Shown: piece by piece, positions 17,929-27,154 of the stretch | Layout of the letters: the number at the start of each line of letters is the position of its first letter | How positions within the stretch are numbered: the first letter of the stretch is position 1 | Origin: Anaerolineales bacterium UBA6055 | GTDB lineage: Bacteria; Chloroflexota; Anaerolineae; Aggregatilineales; Phototrophicaceae | Assembly (NCBI GenBank): GCA_002428985.1 | Contig: DIYL01000048.1 | Span: 1-64,000 of the forward strand | DNA: 64,000 nucleotides | Direction: 5' to 3' | The notes under the pieces: generated by a model | Seen by the model: the letters and a program-made list of their open reading frames with translations, nothing else | The model's database searches: none | Told to the model about the DNA's origin: nothing | Translations under genes and position numbers: made by a program

Positions 17929-18421
17929 TTTTAACCTGAGCGATTTGATTGCCAATCAAGATGGCAAGTTGTCCAAACGTCAGATTCAAATTGCGTCTGC
18001 AACCCAACCGAACCCACTGGTTCAATTAATCCTCATGGGACATGTCGGATTGATTATTGGAGTAATGGGTTTAATTGTGGTTGCCAGTGGCATCACTGCA
18101 GAGAAGGTTTTCTTCCTGATCGTTGCAAGTATGGTGATACTCAGTCCGTTTTTGTATGCGATGAACCGTGTCAGCATGGCGCAAAATAGTGGGTTGTCCG
18201 CTGATGACCTGCAATCGGGTGAAGTCTTGTCGATTTGTGGCGCGGTTACGTTACAAAAATCTGAGACCATGAGGCAACCACATCGGATTCAAGTCGATGA
18301 GATGCGCTTTACGATCCCCACAGAAGCATTGGATTTATTTCAAGAAGGCCGCGAGTATTGCATCTATTACGCCACCCATAGTCGTAAAATCGTATCCATC
18401 CGTGAGATGACGACAGTCTGA
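17867..18421 (+). CDS. Paralogue C of the family, two membrane helices
   Basis: This 184-residue protein carries the clearest form of the motif, FNFNLSDLIANQDGKLSKRQ at residues 20-39. Two transmembrane helices follow (about 54-75 and 82-100), then a soluble domain ending CIYYATHSRKIVSIREM. Its first 62 bp overlap paralogue B. If the ATG at 17917 (MGVFNFN) were used, the overlap would be 12 bp. The helix pair between two soluble segments could place a small sensory or scaffolding domain at the membrane; no function can be assigned. Confidence 0.7.
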   Translation: MITNPTKPTPKRPPTLMGVFNFNLSDLIANQDGKLSKRQIQIASATQPNPLVQLILMGHVGLIIGVMGLIVVASGITAEKVFFLIVASMVILSPFLYAMNRVSMAQNSGLSADDLQSGEVLSICGAVTLQKSETMRQPHRIQVDEMRFTIPTEALDLFQEGREYCIYYATHSRKIVSIREMTTV

Positions 18422-18521
18422 CAGAAACATTAAAAGATAGGCTGCATCAGCTAATTACTCGACTCAAACCAAAAATGCTATTACAATAGAAACAATCTTT
18501 TGTTTGTGAGGCATTTTATTT

Positions 18522-18794
18522 ATGTGGATGATACAAATCGCTGTTGCATCGTTCTGGTTATTTATTGGTACAACATTGCTCTTCCGTGAAAGTATGTTTT
18601 GGAACTCTGTCGAAAGTATCCCCTGGTTCCGTAATACATTTGGCAATTCCACCACCCGCAAATGGGAACGCTTTTGCCGTGATGCAGGGCTAATCTCTGT
18701 CTCGGTCGCAGCTATGTTATTTATCACCCTGCCGTGGGGTATCGGTATTTTAGGTGTCCTTGTCGCACTCCCACCGATGGTCTTCTTAATGTAG
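18522..18794 (+). CDS. Small two-helix membrane protein
   Basis: A 90-residue protein with one hydrophobic helix at the N-terminus (IQIAVASFWLFIGTTLLF) and another at the C-terminus, joined by a polar loop rich in Trp, Arg and Phe (WFRNTFGNSTTRKWERFC). TGAGG lies upstream. I do not recognise a family. Confidence 0.55.
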   Translation: MWMIQIAVASFWLFIGTTLLFRESMFWNSVESIPWFRNTFGNSTTRKWERFCRDAGLISVSVAAMLFITLPWGIGILGVLVALPPMVFLM

Positions 18795-18807
18795 AAACGC
18801 ATGCTTA

Positions 18808-18832
18808 ACTCCCCCTAAATCTTAGAGGGAGT
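18808..18832 (+). terminator. Stem-loop downstream of the small membrane protein gene
   Basis: ACTCCCCCTAA and TTAGAGGGAGT pair over eleven positions with one mismatch around ATC. A separate short palindrome (CCCTAAA-G-TTTAGGG) lies at 18972-18986, upstream of the zinc-ribbon gene, and could be an operator. Confidence 0.45.
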
Positions 18833-19053
18833 CCAACAATTTCTTCTCTTCTCCGTTTAATTGCGCGATCACACCACTGGACAGTTTTTGTGGGCTTTGT
18901 TTCGTGTTGCAATCGCCTACAGCATAGTACGCAAATCATCACAAAATGAGTCATTCGTTAATATCCAATACCCCTAAAGTTTAGGGTTAATTCTGCGCCG
19001 ACTTTTGATAATATAGAAGATATTGATCTGAAAAATTAGTTGGAGTAAGTGAA

Positions 19054-19347
19054 ATGCTTTGCCCAAATTGTGACCTTGAACTGAAAATGTCCGAGCGTCA
19101 GGGGATTGAAATTGACTATTGTCCGAGATGCCGTGGTGTTTGGCTAGATCGTGGCGAACTCGACAAAATTATCGAACGTACCAACAAACGGATGGATTCT
19201 TCACCCAAACGTGGTCAATATCAGAATCATCCGAAAGACTATCATAAAAATAAAAATGACTACTACGAGCGTGAATACCACAAAAACAAAAAGAAGAAGA
19301 AACGCAAATCCATGTTGGATGACATCTTCGACTTTGATTTGTTCTAG
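19054..19347 (+). CDS. TFIIB-type zinc-ribbon protein
   Basis: The first 45 residues are a zf-TFIIB-type ribbon: CPNCDLELK, then YCPRCRGVWLDRGELDKI. This small family has CxxC knuckles followed by a WLDRGEL-type helix. The rest is highly basic (HKNKKKKKRKS) and ends in an acidic-aromatic tail (DDIFDFDLF). A nucleic acid role is possible but not shown. GGAG precedes the ATG. The 3' end overlaps the convergent glycosyltransferase gene by 4 bp. Confidence 0.85.
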   Translation: MLCPNCDLELKMSERQGIEIDYCPRCRGVWLDRGELDKIIERTNKRMDSSPKRGQYQNHPKDYHKNKNDYYEREYHKNKKKKKRKSMLDDIFDFDLF

Positions 19348-20591
19348 TTAGCGTCAATCGCTCGCTGATAGAGTCCAACCAACTGCTCTAGTTGGTGCGA
19401 TAACGTAAATTGTTGCCGGATGCGTTCGTATCCGGCTACTCCCATTGTTTGGCGTAACGTATAATCGCTCAGAAGATTTTCAAGATGTCGAGCGAATGTC
19501 TCGATGTCATATGGGTTAATGATATAACCCGTCTCGCCATCAATAACTACCTCACTTGACCCACCAAATACAGTCGCAATCACAGGTAATCCAACTGCCA
19601 TTGCCTCTAAATTGACCGTCGGGAATGTATCGAAGATAATCGACGGGACAACCATGACATCCGCCAATTGATAGGTTGCAATTAGCTCCCTGCCACTCAG
19701 CCAACCACCCGCCACGATATAGGGCTTTAAATGTTCAAATTCAGGTGGAATTTGTTTGTTTAAGGATGTTGATGTTAAAACCAGTAAACATATATCAGGG
19801 TGTTTATCAACTAATTTATCTAATGCTGATAACAGTTGATGTGTGCCCTTATGTGAAGTCAATCGTCCAGCGATCAGGATGACTTTTTTGTTGTAGAGTT
19901 TGAGTAGAGAGCTTATCGCTGTTTGTTCATGTTTCCAGACTAGTTTCCATTCATCAACATCAATGCCATTATGCATAACTGTAAACGGAGGCAACCCATT
20001 AGTATGATGCGCATCGGCAAGGGCTTGGCTTGGTGTCGTCCGAATCATAGCGTAATTTTTTAGATAATGCTTAATTACATGATTACGGAAGGGATTGTAG
20101 CGAAAACGGTTCTGCTTGATGTTAAACCCGAACGGGATTTTATAATCGTCAGGTAGATTCATCTGTGAGATGTCGGGTTTGATGAAATGGCGCAGTTTGG
20201 TATAGGCGAACGGCATCACATCATGCGAGCTAAAGACGGTCGGGATGCCTAAATCACGTGCGACTTTTAAACTATGGTACGACAGATAAAAGTGAATATT
20301 ATGCGCATTCACAACATCCGGCTGGATCTGCTGGAGTTTTGTGCGGAGTGGCTTAATTATTTGTGGATTGTATAACGATAGCCACGCCCGCCAACGATCC
20401 CGAAAATGCGCATGAATATGATGGGTAGGGATGCCATCGCGTACGTCTTCAAATGATGCATCGGGTGTGGTGGCGATGATATGCACATCGTGTCCGCTAG
20501 CATGTAGCCCTTTGGCTAAACGCCACACAACCGACTCAGCACCACCACGTCCTTCCGGTGGAATCCGATCATTCAATAAGACAATACGCAT
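19344..20591 (-). CDS. Family 4 glycosyltransferase (GT-B fold)
   Basis: A 415-residue enzyme with the GT4 layout. The N-terminal acceptor domain opens RIVLLNDRIPPEGRGGAESV, and HNIHFYLSYHSL and FSSHDVMPF follow. In the nucleotide-sugar domain, IAGRLTSHKGTHQLL precedes the motif NLEAMAVGLPVIATVFGG. It probably transfers a sugar to a cell-surface polysaccharide or lipid; donor and acceptor are unknown. The next gene upstream on the same strand ends 8 bp away, so co-transcription is likely although the functions look unrelated. Confidence 0.88.
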   Translation of the reverse strand: MRIVLLNDRIPPEGRGGAESVVWRLAKGLHASGHDVHIIATTPDASFEDVRDGIPTHHIHAHFRDRWRAWLSLYNPQIIKPLRTKLQQIQPDVVNAHNIHFYLSYHSLKVARDLGIPTVFSSHDVMPFAYTKLRHFIKPDISQMNLPDDYKIPFGFNIKQNRFRYNPFRNHVIKHYLKNYAMIRTTPSQALADAHHTNGLPPFTVMHNGIDVDEWKLVWKHEQTAISSLLKLYNKKVILIAGRLTSHKGTHQLLSALDKLVDKHPDICLLVLTSTSLNKQIPPEFEHLKPYIVAGGWLSGRELIATYQLADVMVVPSIIFDTFPTVNLEAMAVGLPVIATVFGGSSEVVIDGETGYIINPYDIETFARHLENLLSDYTLRQTMGVAGYERIRQQFTLSHQLEQLVGLYQRAIDAN

Positions 20592-20599
20592 CGGATTAC

Positions 20600-21349
20600 T
20601 TATGAGACAGCCAGTTTTGCCTGTTTACGGACTTTGGCTTGTTCGACTAATTCATCAAATAAGGCTTGTTGTGTTTCGTCTTTTGCAGCGGTAACTTCTG
20701 GATGCCATTGGACTGCAACCAACCACGGGTGATCCGGCATTTCGACCGCTTCGACGATGCCATCGGGTGCTGTTCCAACAACGCGCAATCCATCGCCAAT
20801 ATCTTTTAGTGACTGATGATGCCCTGAAGTGGTATTGACCTGTGTTCTCCCCATAATATTGGCAACGAGGCTATCGGGTTCGACGCTGACATCTTGCATT
20901 GCCCATAGACCTTCAGAATTACGGTGAATATCTTCCTCAATAAAATCCAGCATATGTTCATGGAGTGTGCCGCCTGTCGCGACATTTAAGACTTGGATGC
21001 CACGGCAAATACATAATAGTGGGGTTTCTTTTTCATCGACGAGGTGCTTTGCAAATGAAATGTCGGCTTGGTCCCGCTCTTTATCGGCAGGCCATAAATT
21101 CGGATGGTCGACATTGCCTTGATATTCGGTTGGGTCAATATCTGTGCCACCTGTGATAATCACACCATCGACTAATGCTAAGATAGCATCCCAATCATCC
21201 CCACCCGGTGGAATCAAAAATGGTATGCCCCCTGCACGGCGTACAGCATCAACATATTGCGATGGGGTACTGTAGAATGCATCATAATGTTGACTCGTGA
21301 TATACCCTTCGCTACGCCCGCCTGTAGTAATCCCAATAACAGGTTTCAT
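20600..21349 (-). CDS. Class I glutamine amidotransferase-like gamma-glutamyl hydrolase
   Basis: A 249-residue member of peptidase family C26, related to PuuD. The nucleophile Cys is in LLCICRGIQVLNV, and the catalytic His-Glu pair is in VQWHPEV. VDGVIITGGTDIDP is the family hallmark. PuuD cleaves gamma-glutamyl-GABA in putrescine breakdown, but no other puu gene is near. AAGGAG sits eight bases before the second of two close ATGs, so I place the start at 21349 rather than 21355. Confidence 0.85.
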   Translation of the reverse strand: MKPVIGITTGGRSEGYITSQHYDAFYSTPSQYVDAVRRAGGIPFLIPPGGDDWDAILALVDGVIITGGTDIDPTEYQGNVDHPNLWPADKERDQADISFAKHLVDEKETPLLCICRGIQVLNVATGGTLHEHMLDFIEEDIHRNSEGLWAMQDVSVEPDSLVANIMGRTQVNTTSGHHQSLKDIGDGLRVVGTAPDGIVEAVEMPDHPWLVAVQWHPEVTAAKDETQQALFDELVEQAKVRKQAKLAVS

Positions 21350-21438
21350 GATCATGACTCCTTTGCTCAGCCTCTATCGTTTGTTAGACACTATATCGCT
21401 AAGTTGCTATTCCGACAATAGACCAAAACACAAATCAA

Positions 21439-21464
21439 AAACACGAGCCGATTGACCCGTGTTT
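21439..21464 (-). terminator. Rho-independent terminator for the leftward membrane-protein genes
   Basis: AAACACG and CGTGTTT form a seven-pair stem. On the minus strand the stem runs into a T-rich tract (TTTTTGATTT). Confidence 0.65.
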
Positions 21465-21491
21465 CAATATCAAAATGATGAACCGAATAGA

Positions 21492-21773
21492 CTAAGCAGT
21501 TGTTTCGGCTTCTTTGGTTTTTGCGACCTCGTCACTGTTGGCAGTCACTTCAGCAACTTCATCGGGGTCTTCTTCGTCTTCCCAACTGATAATCCAGATA
21601 CAAGCACCTGCAACGAGAATCGTCGTCACAATAAGAGCAATCCATTGGGTAGGAAGTAAGCCAACATTACGCGCTTCATAGACCAGTAATCCGACCATAC
21701 CAATTGATAACACGACCCATGCAGAGATACGGGGATGTTGTGTGATCCACTTCATGCCAGGGATGTTTTCCAT
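21492..21773 (-). CDS. Small two-helix membrane protein with acidic tail
   Basis: 93 residues: a short basic N-terminus, two hydrophobic helices (about 17-33 and 42-62) and a strongly acidic C-terminal tail (EDEEDPDEVAEV). AAAGGA precedes the ATG. It lies 60 bp downstream of another membrane-anchored protein gene and shares its terminator. Family unknown. Confidence 0.65.
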   Translation of the reverse strand: MENIPGMKWITQHPRISAWVVLSIGMVGLLVYEARNVGLLPTQWIALIVTTILVAGACIWIISWEDEEDPDEVAEVTANSDEVAKTKEAETTA

Positions 21774-21833
21774 GTTTCAACGTTCCTTTACTCAGTTAAC
21801 GATGGATAGTATAGCCTGATTTTATAGGTAGCG

Positions 21834-22502
21834 TCAATTACGGATGAGGATACAGTCCCCATTAAATTGTAAATCGACTGCGAGTGATGCAATCACAAAG
21901 TGATACCCATCCAAATCATAATCGATATTTGCCACACCATCGTTTGGCGCATTGTAAGTTTTGGCGAGTTGCCATAACTGCGGAATATCACAGGACGGTG
22001 GCTCAACACGGTCAGGTATCGTATCATCTGGCGAAGCCAAACGGGTTGTGCGCGACATTGTTAAATCATCTGCTACCCTGACGATGACTAATTCGCGATT
22101 GTCGGATGTCACAAATGTATATGCCACAGTCGGTGTGTTCCCTGTGCTGAAATCAACTGTTCCGTCAGGGTGTACCTGTGTCATCGTTAAGCTAAGAAAT
22201 CTTAGATTATCTCCGGCAAATCGTTGTACCGTCTCAAGTGAGATTTGTGGGTCGAATTGTGCCGGGTCAGCTTCGATTACTTTTGGCACAGTTGGTGGTG
22301 GTGATGTCGAATTATCACTAGACAAAAATAAAACCGCGCCAACCCCAATAATCAGTAGTGCCAATATCCCCATCAACACAAATATCATAGGATTACGAGT
22401 GGATTGGTTTTTTTTCTGTTGTTTTGCCGCATCTGCCTTAAGTTTCTCTTCGACTTGTTTCATCTGCTCGAGGGCAGTATCCCAATCGTTATTATCTGGC
22501 AT
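21834..22502 (-). CDS. Single-pass membrane protein with extracellular domain (unknown)
   Basis: From the ATG at 22502 (MPDNNDWDTALEQMKQ) the protein has a charged N-terminal helix with coiled-coil character, one transmembrane helix (about 39-60), a Ser/Thr/Pro linker and an extracellular domain of about 150 residues. That domain holds two Cys (SCDIPQLW and GDCILIRN) that could form a disulfide. The domain resembles the extracellular parts of kinase anchors in this window only in layout. Upstream starts at 22526 and 22532 are also possible. Confidence 0.55.
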   Translation of the reverse strand: MPDNNDWDTALEQMKQVEEKLKADAAKQQKKNQSTRNPMIFVLMGILALLIIGVGAVLFLSSDNSTSPPPTVPKVIEADPAQFDPQISLETVQRFAGDNLRFLSLTMTQVHPDGTVDFSTGNTPTVAYTFVTSDNRELVIVRVADDLTMSRTTRLASPDDTIPDRVEPPSCDIPQLWQLAKTYNAPNDGVANIDYDLDGYHFVIASLAVDLQFNGDCILIRN

Positions 22503-22773
22503 TATCTGTTCTATCTCCCATACCATTTTCAAACACAGTGCATACTTTTCAATATATCAATTTATGTCGGCGAGATGGTAAAGATGGTATTAAAATTTCT
22601 AAATTGTATCGTCAGGTAGTACATATGTACCTGATCTTGCCATACGTAATCATGACTAAATTCCTGCTCTTTTATAAGTAATAGCTAAATATCTAAATTC
22701 TGATGTAAGAGTTAACAGCTGTCAGTGCGTCTATTCATGTATGTTTACGCAACTTCAAGAATTGAGGCAGATT

Positions 22774-23589
22774 ATGGGAATTGACTATTCAAAATTACAA
22801 CCTGTACCCACCCGTGACGAACCCTACCATATTTTGGTATGTGCGGCGCATCACGATGATATTGAATTTGGGGTGGCAGGTAGTATCGCCAAGTGGATTA
22901 AAGAAGAAGGGGCAACCGTCACCTATGTGATTATCACTGATGGTGGTTCTGGTAGTAATGATCCTGACCTCACTCGCCAACAGATTATTGATATGCGTAT
23001 TGTAGAACAAAATGCTGCTGCCGCTGCCATCGGTGTGACAGATGTTCGCTATCTCGGTTATCCTGATGGAACATTAACTGCGTCAATTGATGTACGCCGT
23101 GACATCACCCGCATTATCCGTGAGACCAAACCTTACCGCGTGATTATTCAAGACCCGACAACTGTGTATGTCCGCAGTGGGTATATCAATCATCCTGATC
23201 ATCGTGCCGCTGGTGAAGCATCGTTATATGCTGTCTTCCCGAGCTCAGAAACACGCCCAATTTTCCCTGAATTGCTTGATGAAGGGTTCGAACCACATAA
23301 AATCGGCGAACTTTATATGAACTTGACCATGAATCCGACTCACTATTTGGACATCACCAGCACAATCGACGATAAAATCGAAACGCTACGTGCGCATGTC
23401 TCCCAATTAGGTGAAGGCGAAGATTTTGAAAATGGTGCTAAAAAGTGGATTACTCAGAGCAATGCAGATGGTGGTAAGCTCGTTGGGGTTGGATATGCTG
23501 AATACTTCAAAGTGATGAAGTTTGATGAAGAACGCAAAAGCTGGTATGAAGAAGAACAAGAACGTATGCAAGCGGAAGCTGAAGCATAG
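22774..23589 (+). CDS. PIG-L / LmbE-like deacetylase
   Basis: The zinc-binding motif AAHHDDIEFG (a variant of PHPDDxE) is near residue 27, and the second motif NHPDHRAAGEAS is near 140. This family removes acetyl groups from N-acetylglucosaminyl lipids or small-thiol precursors. GAGG stands six bases before the ATG at 22774; an ATG at 22741 lacks a ribosome site. The C-terminal tail is highly charged (WYEEEQERMQAEAEA). The substrate is unknown. Confidence 0.85.
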   Translation: MGIDYSKLQPVPTRDEPYHILVCAAHHDDIEFGVAGSIAKWIKEEGATVTYVIITDGGSGSNDPDLTRQQIIDMRIVEQNAAAAAIGVTDVRYLGYPDGTLTASIDVRRDITRIIRETKPYRVIIQDPTTVYVRSGYINHPDHRAAGEASLYAVFPSSETRPIFPELLDEGFEPHKIGELYMNLTMNPTHYLDITSTIDDKIETLRAHVSQLGEGEDFENGAKKWITQSNADGGKLVGVGYAEYFKVMKFDEERKSWYEEEQERMQAEAEA

Positions 23590-23742
23590 TTTATTCTAAT
23601 TTCAGAGATTGCATGTTGCCATTATATGCGTATCTCGCTTGAAACCTAATCTTTGGTGGTCGGCATCTATGTCGACCCTATCTACATTCTTAAACTGAGA
23701 TCTGTCTCTAGATGAGGTCATGATAGATAATGGGGGATATAA

Positions 23743-24303
23743 ATGGAAAATCGCGTCGATATTCACACAGATGACCTTTACATTCGCCACTATACGATGG
23801 CTGACCTTGAAAACCGCTATCAATTGACAACCCAAGCATTTGGAATCGATGTGTCGCGTGAAGCCATTCAGAATTGGCTGACATGGGCAACGTCTAATTA
23901 CAGCGCGTTGACTCAACTCGGACAACCCCCTTATGGTGATTATGCAATCGAACTCAAACAATCCGGTGAGGTAATCGGATCAATCGGGATTGTGCCATCA
24001 CTTATCCCATGGGGTGTACTTGACGACAAAACATCCGATAACACCACTTTAGTCTCCCCCGAATTTGGACTCTTTTGGGCGATTTTACCTGCCCATCAGC
24101 GCAACGGATATGCTACCCAAGCCGGACGCACTATCATCAATTATTTGTTTAATGCCATGCAAGTTAAACAAATTGTTGCAACCACCGAATACGATAACAT
24201 CCCATCCCAGAAAACAATGGAAAAACTAGGGATGACGCTGTATCGAAATTCAACGGATACCCACCCGTGGTGTGAGGTTGTGGGCGTGCGCAAACACCCT
24301 TAG
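23743..24303 (+). CDS. GNAT acetyltransferase, RimJ/RimL type
   Basis: A 186-residue N-acetyltransferase: the N-terminal LYIRHYTMADLEN, core strand EFGLFWAILPAHQRNGYATQA (acetyl-CoA-binding R/Q-x-x-G-x-A), and EYDNIPSQKTMEKLGM at the end, all typical of the RimJ/RimL subgroup. It may acetylate a protein N-terminus or a small amine. Confidence 0.85.
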   Translation: MENRVDIHTDDLYIRHYTMADLENRYQLTTQAFGIDVSREAIQNWLTWATSNYSALTQLGQPPYGDYAIELKQSGEVIGSIGIVPSLIPWGVLDDKTSDNTTLVSPEFGLFWAILPAHQRNGYATQAGRTIINYLFNAMQVKQIVATTEYDNIPSQKTMEKLGMTLYRNSTDTHPWCEVVGVRKHP

Positions 24304-24461
24304 TAAATGGTGTTAATCAATACAGCGACAACGTAGGCTACACCAAAGTGGTACGATAGTCCTGCAAAAACGTAACCTAGGATTGAGAACTAGAAATCTT
24401 AATGTAAAGTTGTTGGACAATTACACTTTATTGCATATTATACAGATGTGTTGTTCAGCTT

Positions 24462-25421
24462 ATGAGAAATTCTATGACAGACGAAAACGAAACCATTGAA
24501 TGCCCATCGTGTCATCACATCAATGCACTTTATGTTGATAAGTGTGCTATTTGTGATTTTTCGCTTGTGACATATCGCAAGCAATTTAATACACGTAATA
24601 CCAAGGAAGCAAAAGTCCTCCAAGATGATGTGAATGTTGGGCATGCCCAAAAGAAGCTCGGTCCTTTGCCTGATAGTGACTATCTTGCTGATAAACGTAA
24701 GTCTAAAACCATAAAGAGTGAAACAGGGAAAATCCTGCAATGTAAGGAATGTGGCGAAGCCAATCGTATTGGGGCATTTATGTGCGTGAATTGTGGTGCA
24801 CGCCTTAAGGAGAGTGGTATTCTTGTTTCTGTAGCAGAGCGCCCCGTTGAGATGCCTGTTGTAGATGATGAAACAACGGATGCTGAAGTTATACCCGAAG
24901 TATTAAGTAACAGCACACAAGATGTATCCGATGCGATTAATGCCATCCGCCAGCGTGTAGGAAAGCAAAAAGCTGCATCGCCGCAATTGATGAACGAGCC
25001 AATTAAAGAGTTACCGACAGGGTGCATGAAGTTTACCGAGTGGATGATGCTACGGCTAGATGTAGAAGGGCATGATACGCCAATTGTATTGCGCCCTATG
25101 GATAATAAACCCTTACTGATTGGGCGTCGGCATGACTCACTTCCTGTTCAGCCTCATATTGACCTCACACCTTATCTAGTTGGTAAACATGGTGTTAGCC
25201 GTCGACATGCCTTACTGCGTTTGCGGGGTACACGTTTAGAGTTACAAGACTTGAATAGCACCAATGGAACAAGCATCAACGGGGTACAATTTTCACCCAA
25301 AGAAAATCATCAGGTGCGCCATCAAGATACAATCCGATTTGGACAAATCACATTGCAGGTTACATTTGTGTCACGCGCACGGTCAGCATCACATGGATTT
25401 ACAGAAGAATTAGAACTATAG
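24462..25421 (+). CDS. Double zinc-ribbon and FHA protein
   Basis: Two CxxC zinc ribbons occupy residues 12-32 (CPSCHHINALYVDKCAIC) and 92-112 (CKECGEANRIGAFMCVNC). A low-complexity linker follows, then an FHA domain at about 220-310 with LIGRRHD, GVSRRHALL and DLNSTNGTSINGV. FHA domains bind phosphothreonine; ribbons may support protein or RNA contact. The start at 24462 or the ATG at 24474 (MTDENE) are both possible and neither has a strong ribosome site. It is the second FHA protein in the window. Convergent with a membrane protein gene 5 bp away. Confidence 0.85.
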   Translation: MRNSMTDENETIECPSCHHINALYVDKCAICDFSLVTYRKQFNTRNTKEAKVLQDDVNVGHAQKKLGPLPDSDYLADKRKSKTIKSETGKILQCKECGEANRIGAFMCVNCGARLKESGILVSVAERPVEMPVVDDETTDAEVIPEVLSNSTQDVSDAINAIRQRVGKQKAASPQLMNEPIKELPTGCMKFTEWMMLRLDVEGHDTPIVLRPMDNKPLLIGRRHDSLPVQPHIDLTPYLVGKHGVSRRHALLRLRGTRLELQDLNSTNGTSINGVQFSPKENHQVRHQDTIRFGQITLQVTFVSRARSASHGFTEELEL

Positions 25422-25426
25422 TGTCG

Positions 25427-26035
25427 TCAGGTTGCGTCATTCAACGGCACATCTAGATGACGCAAGATATAGCGCAACATACCTGCTGTGAGCAGTCCAA
25501 ATGATAATGGCCCGAGTGAACAAAATACAGGCAGCCAAAAGGTTGTGCCAGTTAATGACAAAGGCGCACAGACCGCCCCTGCTATGACATTTATTACAAT
25601 CCACCATCCGATTTGTTCATGTATGATCGGCTGAAGAAGTCGTGACTGTATCCCGCCGAGAGTGCCACCAAAGATTCCCCCTAAAATAAAGAGCACACTG
25701 TTCAAACCGATGATTGCAACCAGTAAAATCCATAGAAATAATAATCCAATCGGCAGAACACCAAGTATCGTCCCGATGACACTGTGTTGGATCCAACGGC
25801 GCGGATCAATCGGCAATAGATGACGTAATGCCCAAGCTTGCCCCCCACCGATGATAATCCCTGCAAGGGCTGTTCCAATCGGCGCACCGACAAGACCTAA
25901 AAACCGAATCGACAAGGCAATCACATAAAGTCCTAGCGACCACACAATAATGTTGATGAATACCCACATCGTATACGGGGATTCAATTGTAGCGAGGAGA
26001 TAAGTCCCCAATTGCTGTTGTCGATTTTTGTTCAT
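25427..26035 (-). CDS. Polytopic membrane protein (about six helices), unknown
   Basis: 202 residues with roughly six hydrophobic segments and Gly-rich turns such as IIIGGGQAWALRH and GGIFGGTLGGIQS. I know no function for it. The only ribosome-site hint is AGGAT close to the ATG at 26035. Confidence 0.65.
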   Translation of the reverse strand: MNKNRQQQLGTYLLATIESPYTMWVFINIIVWSLGLYVIALSIRFLGLVGAPIGTALAGIIIGGGQAWALRHLLPIDPRRWIQHSVIGTILGVLPIGLLFLWILLVAIIGLNSVLFILGGIFGGTLGGIQSRLLQPIIHEQIGWWIVINVIAGAVCAPLSLTGTTFWLPVFCSLGPLSFGLLTAGMLRYILRHLDVPLNDAT

Positions 26036-26060
26036 ATCCTGTTAGCTATATAACAAATTG

Positions 26061-26672
26061 TTAATCAAAAGTTGTCGGCAAATCCGGTTGGCGATAATGA
26101 GTGAACCACCGTCCAATTTGTTCCTCAGTCACACGCCCGACAGATAACGGTGGAAGCGCATCTTCAGCAAACCAATCGATTGCTGTGGTTTCGATACTAG
26201 TTGTTGCTTCGCCACCAGTCAGTTCGCATAAAAACGCCATTTTATACACATCAAAGATATACGCTGGATGGCGCAATTTACGATCTTCTACTGCCATGAG
26301 TTTAATCGCTTTGGCTGTGTAACCACTTTCTTCCCAAATTTCACGTTCAATGGCTTGGGCGGGCGAATCACCGACATCAGCCCAACCACCGGGTAATGTC
26401 CATAAACCATCCGATGCTTCTTTTACGAGCAAAATTTTATCATCCCGAAACACCGCCCCACGCACATCAATCTTGGGTGTGATATAACCGTCATCGCCCA
26501 TCAATAAAGATTGCATCGCTGCTGGATCATGCCCGTTTTGTTCAGCCAATAATTTTGAAGATAGCTCAACGAGTGTTTCATAACGCTCTTTGTCATAGGG
26601 GTCTTTGACGAAGTGGAGTCCGGTTTTTGCTAGTGCAGCAATTTGTTTTAACCATTGGGTTGGATTGCTCAT
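26061..26672 (-). CDS. NUDIX hydrolase with NUDIX_N_2-type N-terminal segment
   Basis: The Nudix box is G(x5)E(x7)REIWEESGYT at about residues 98-119, preceded by WTLPGGWADVG. The N-terminal 60 residues (WLKQIAALAKTGLHFVKDP, YETLVELSSKLL) match the extra helical segment seen in ADP-ribose and ADP-glucose type NUDIX proteins. Members hydrolyse nucleoside diphosphates linked to other moieties. AAAGGA stands before the ATG at 26672, so I chose it over the annotated longest frame start at 26699. Confidence 0.88.
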   Translation of the reverse strand: MSNPTQWLKQIAALAKTGLHFVKDPYDKERYETLVELSSKLLAEQNGHDPAAMQSLLMGDDGYITPKIDVRGAVFRDDKILLVKEASDGLWTLPGGWADVGDSPAQAIEREIWEESGYTAKAIKLMAVEDRKLRHPAYIFDVYKMAFLCELTGGEATTSIETTAIDWFAEDALPPLSVGRVTEEQIGRWFTHYRQPDLPTTFD

Positions 26673-26773
26673 GGATGTCCTTTTGTGTTGGTTATTCATT
26701 CCGATTATACACAGAGAATCACGATTAACATTACAATAGATGCAACATCATCAAGCAAATAAGGGACTGTATC

Positions 26774-27154
26774 ATGCCAATCCGCGAAACGCTCAAATTA
26801 TTCTGGAATTACTGTAAACATGAAATCAATATTCTACGCACACCACTCGGACTCACCGCCTTGATTATTGCGATTATCCTCAGTTTGAGCGGTGTTGTCA
26901 TATTTTTTGCATATGGCGGTAACTTGTACGACTTACTACAGGGATTTTCTGTGGAGTTGTTCGGGGCAGCGGTGATCTTTATGACAGTCGAATTATTATG
27001 GCCTAGTTTCATCGAAAATTATCGGCGCGAATATGGCACAGACGATTTACCCTATCATCAAGAATTAGAAACGCTACGGGATGAAGTCCGTGCCTTGCGT
27101 GAGTTGCTAGAAGACCGTCTGCCTGTAGCTGATGAACCTCCAACTACATCGTAA
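26774..27154 (+). CDS. Small two-helix membrane protein with coiled-coil tail
   Basis: 126 residues: two hydrophobic helices (about 26-48 and 58-77), then a soluble tail with heptad-like Leu/Glu spacing (HQELETLRDEVRALRELLED). AAGGGA precedes the ATG. Function unknown. Confidence 0.6.
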   Translation: MPIRETLKLFWNYCKHEINILRTPLGLTALIIAIILSLSGVVIFFAYGGNLYDLLQGFSVELFGAAVIFMTVELLWPSFIENYRREYGTDDLPYHQELETLRDEVRALRELLEDRLPVADEPPTTS

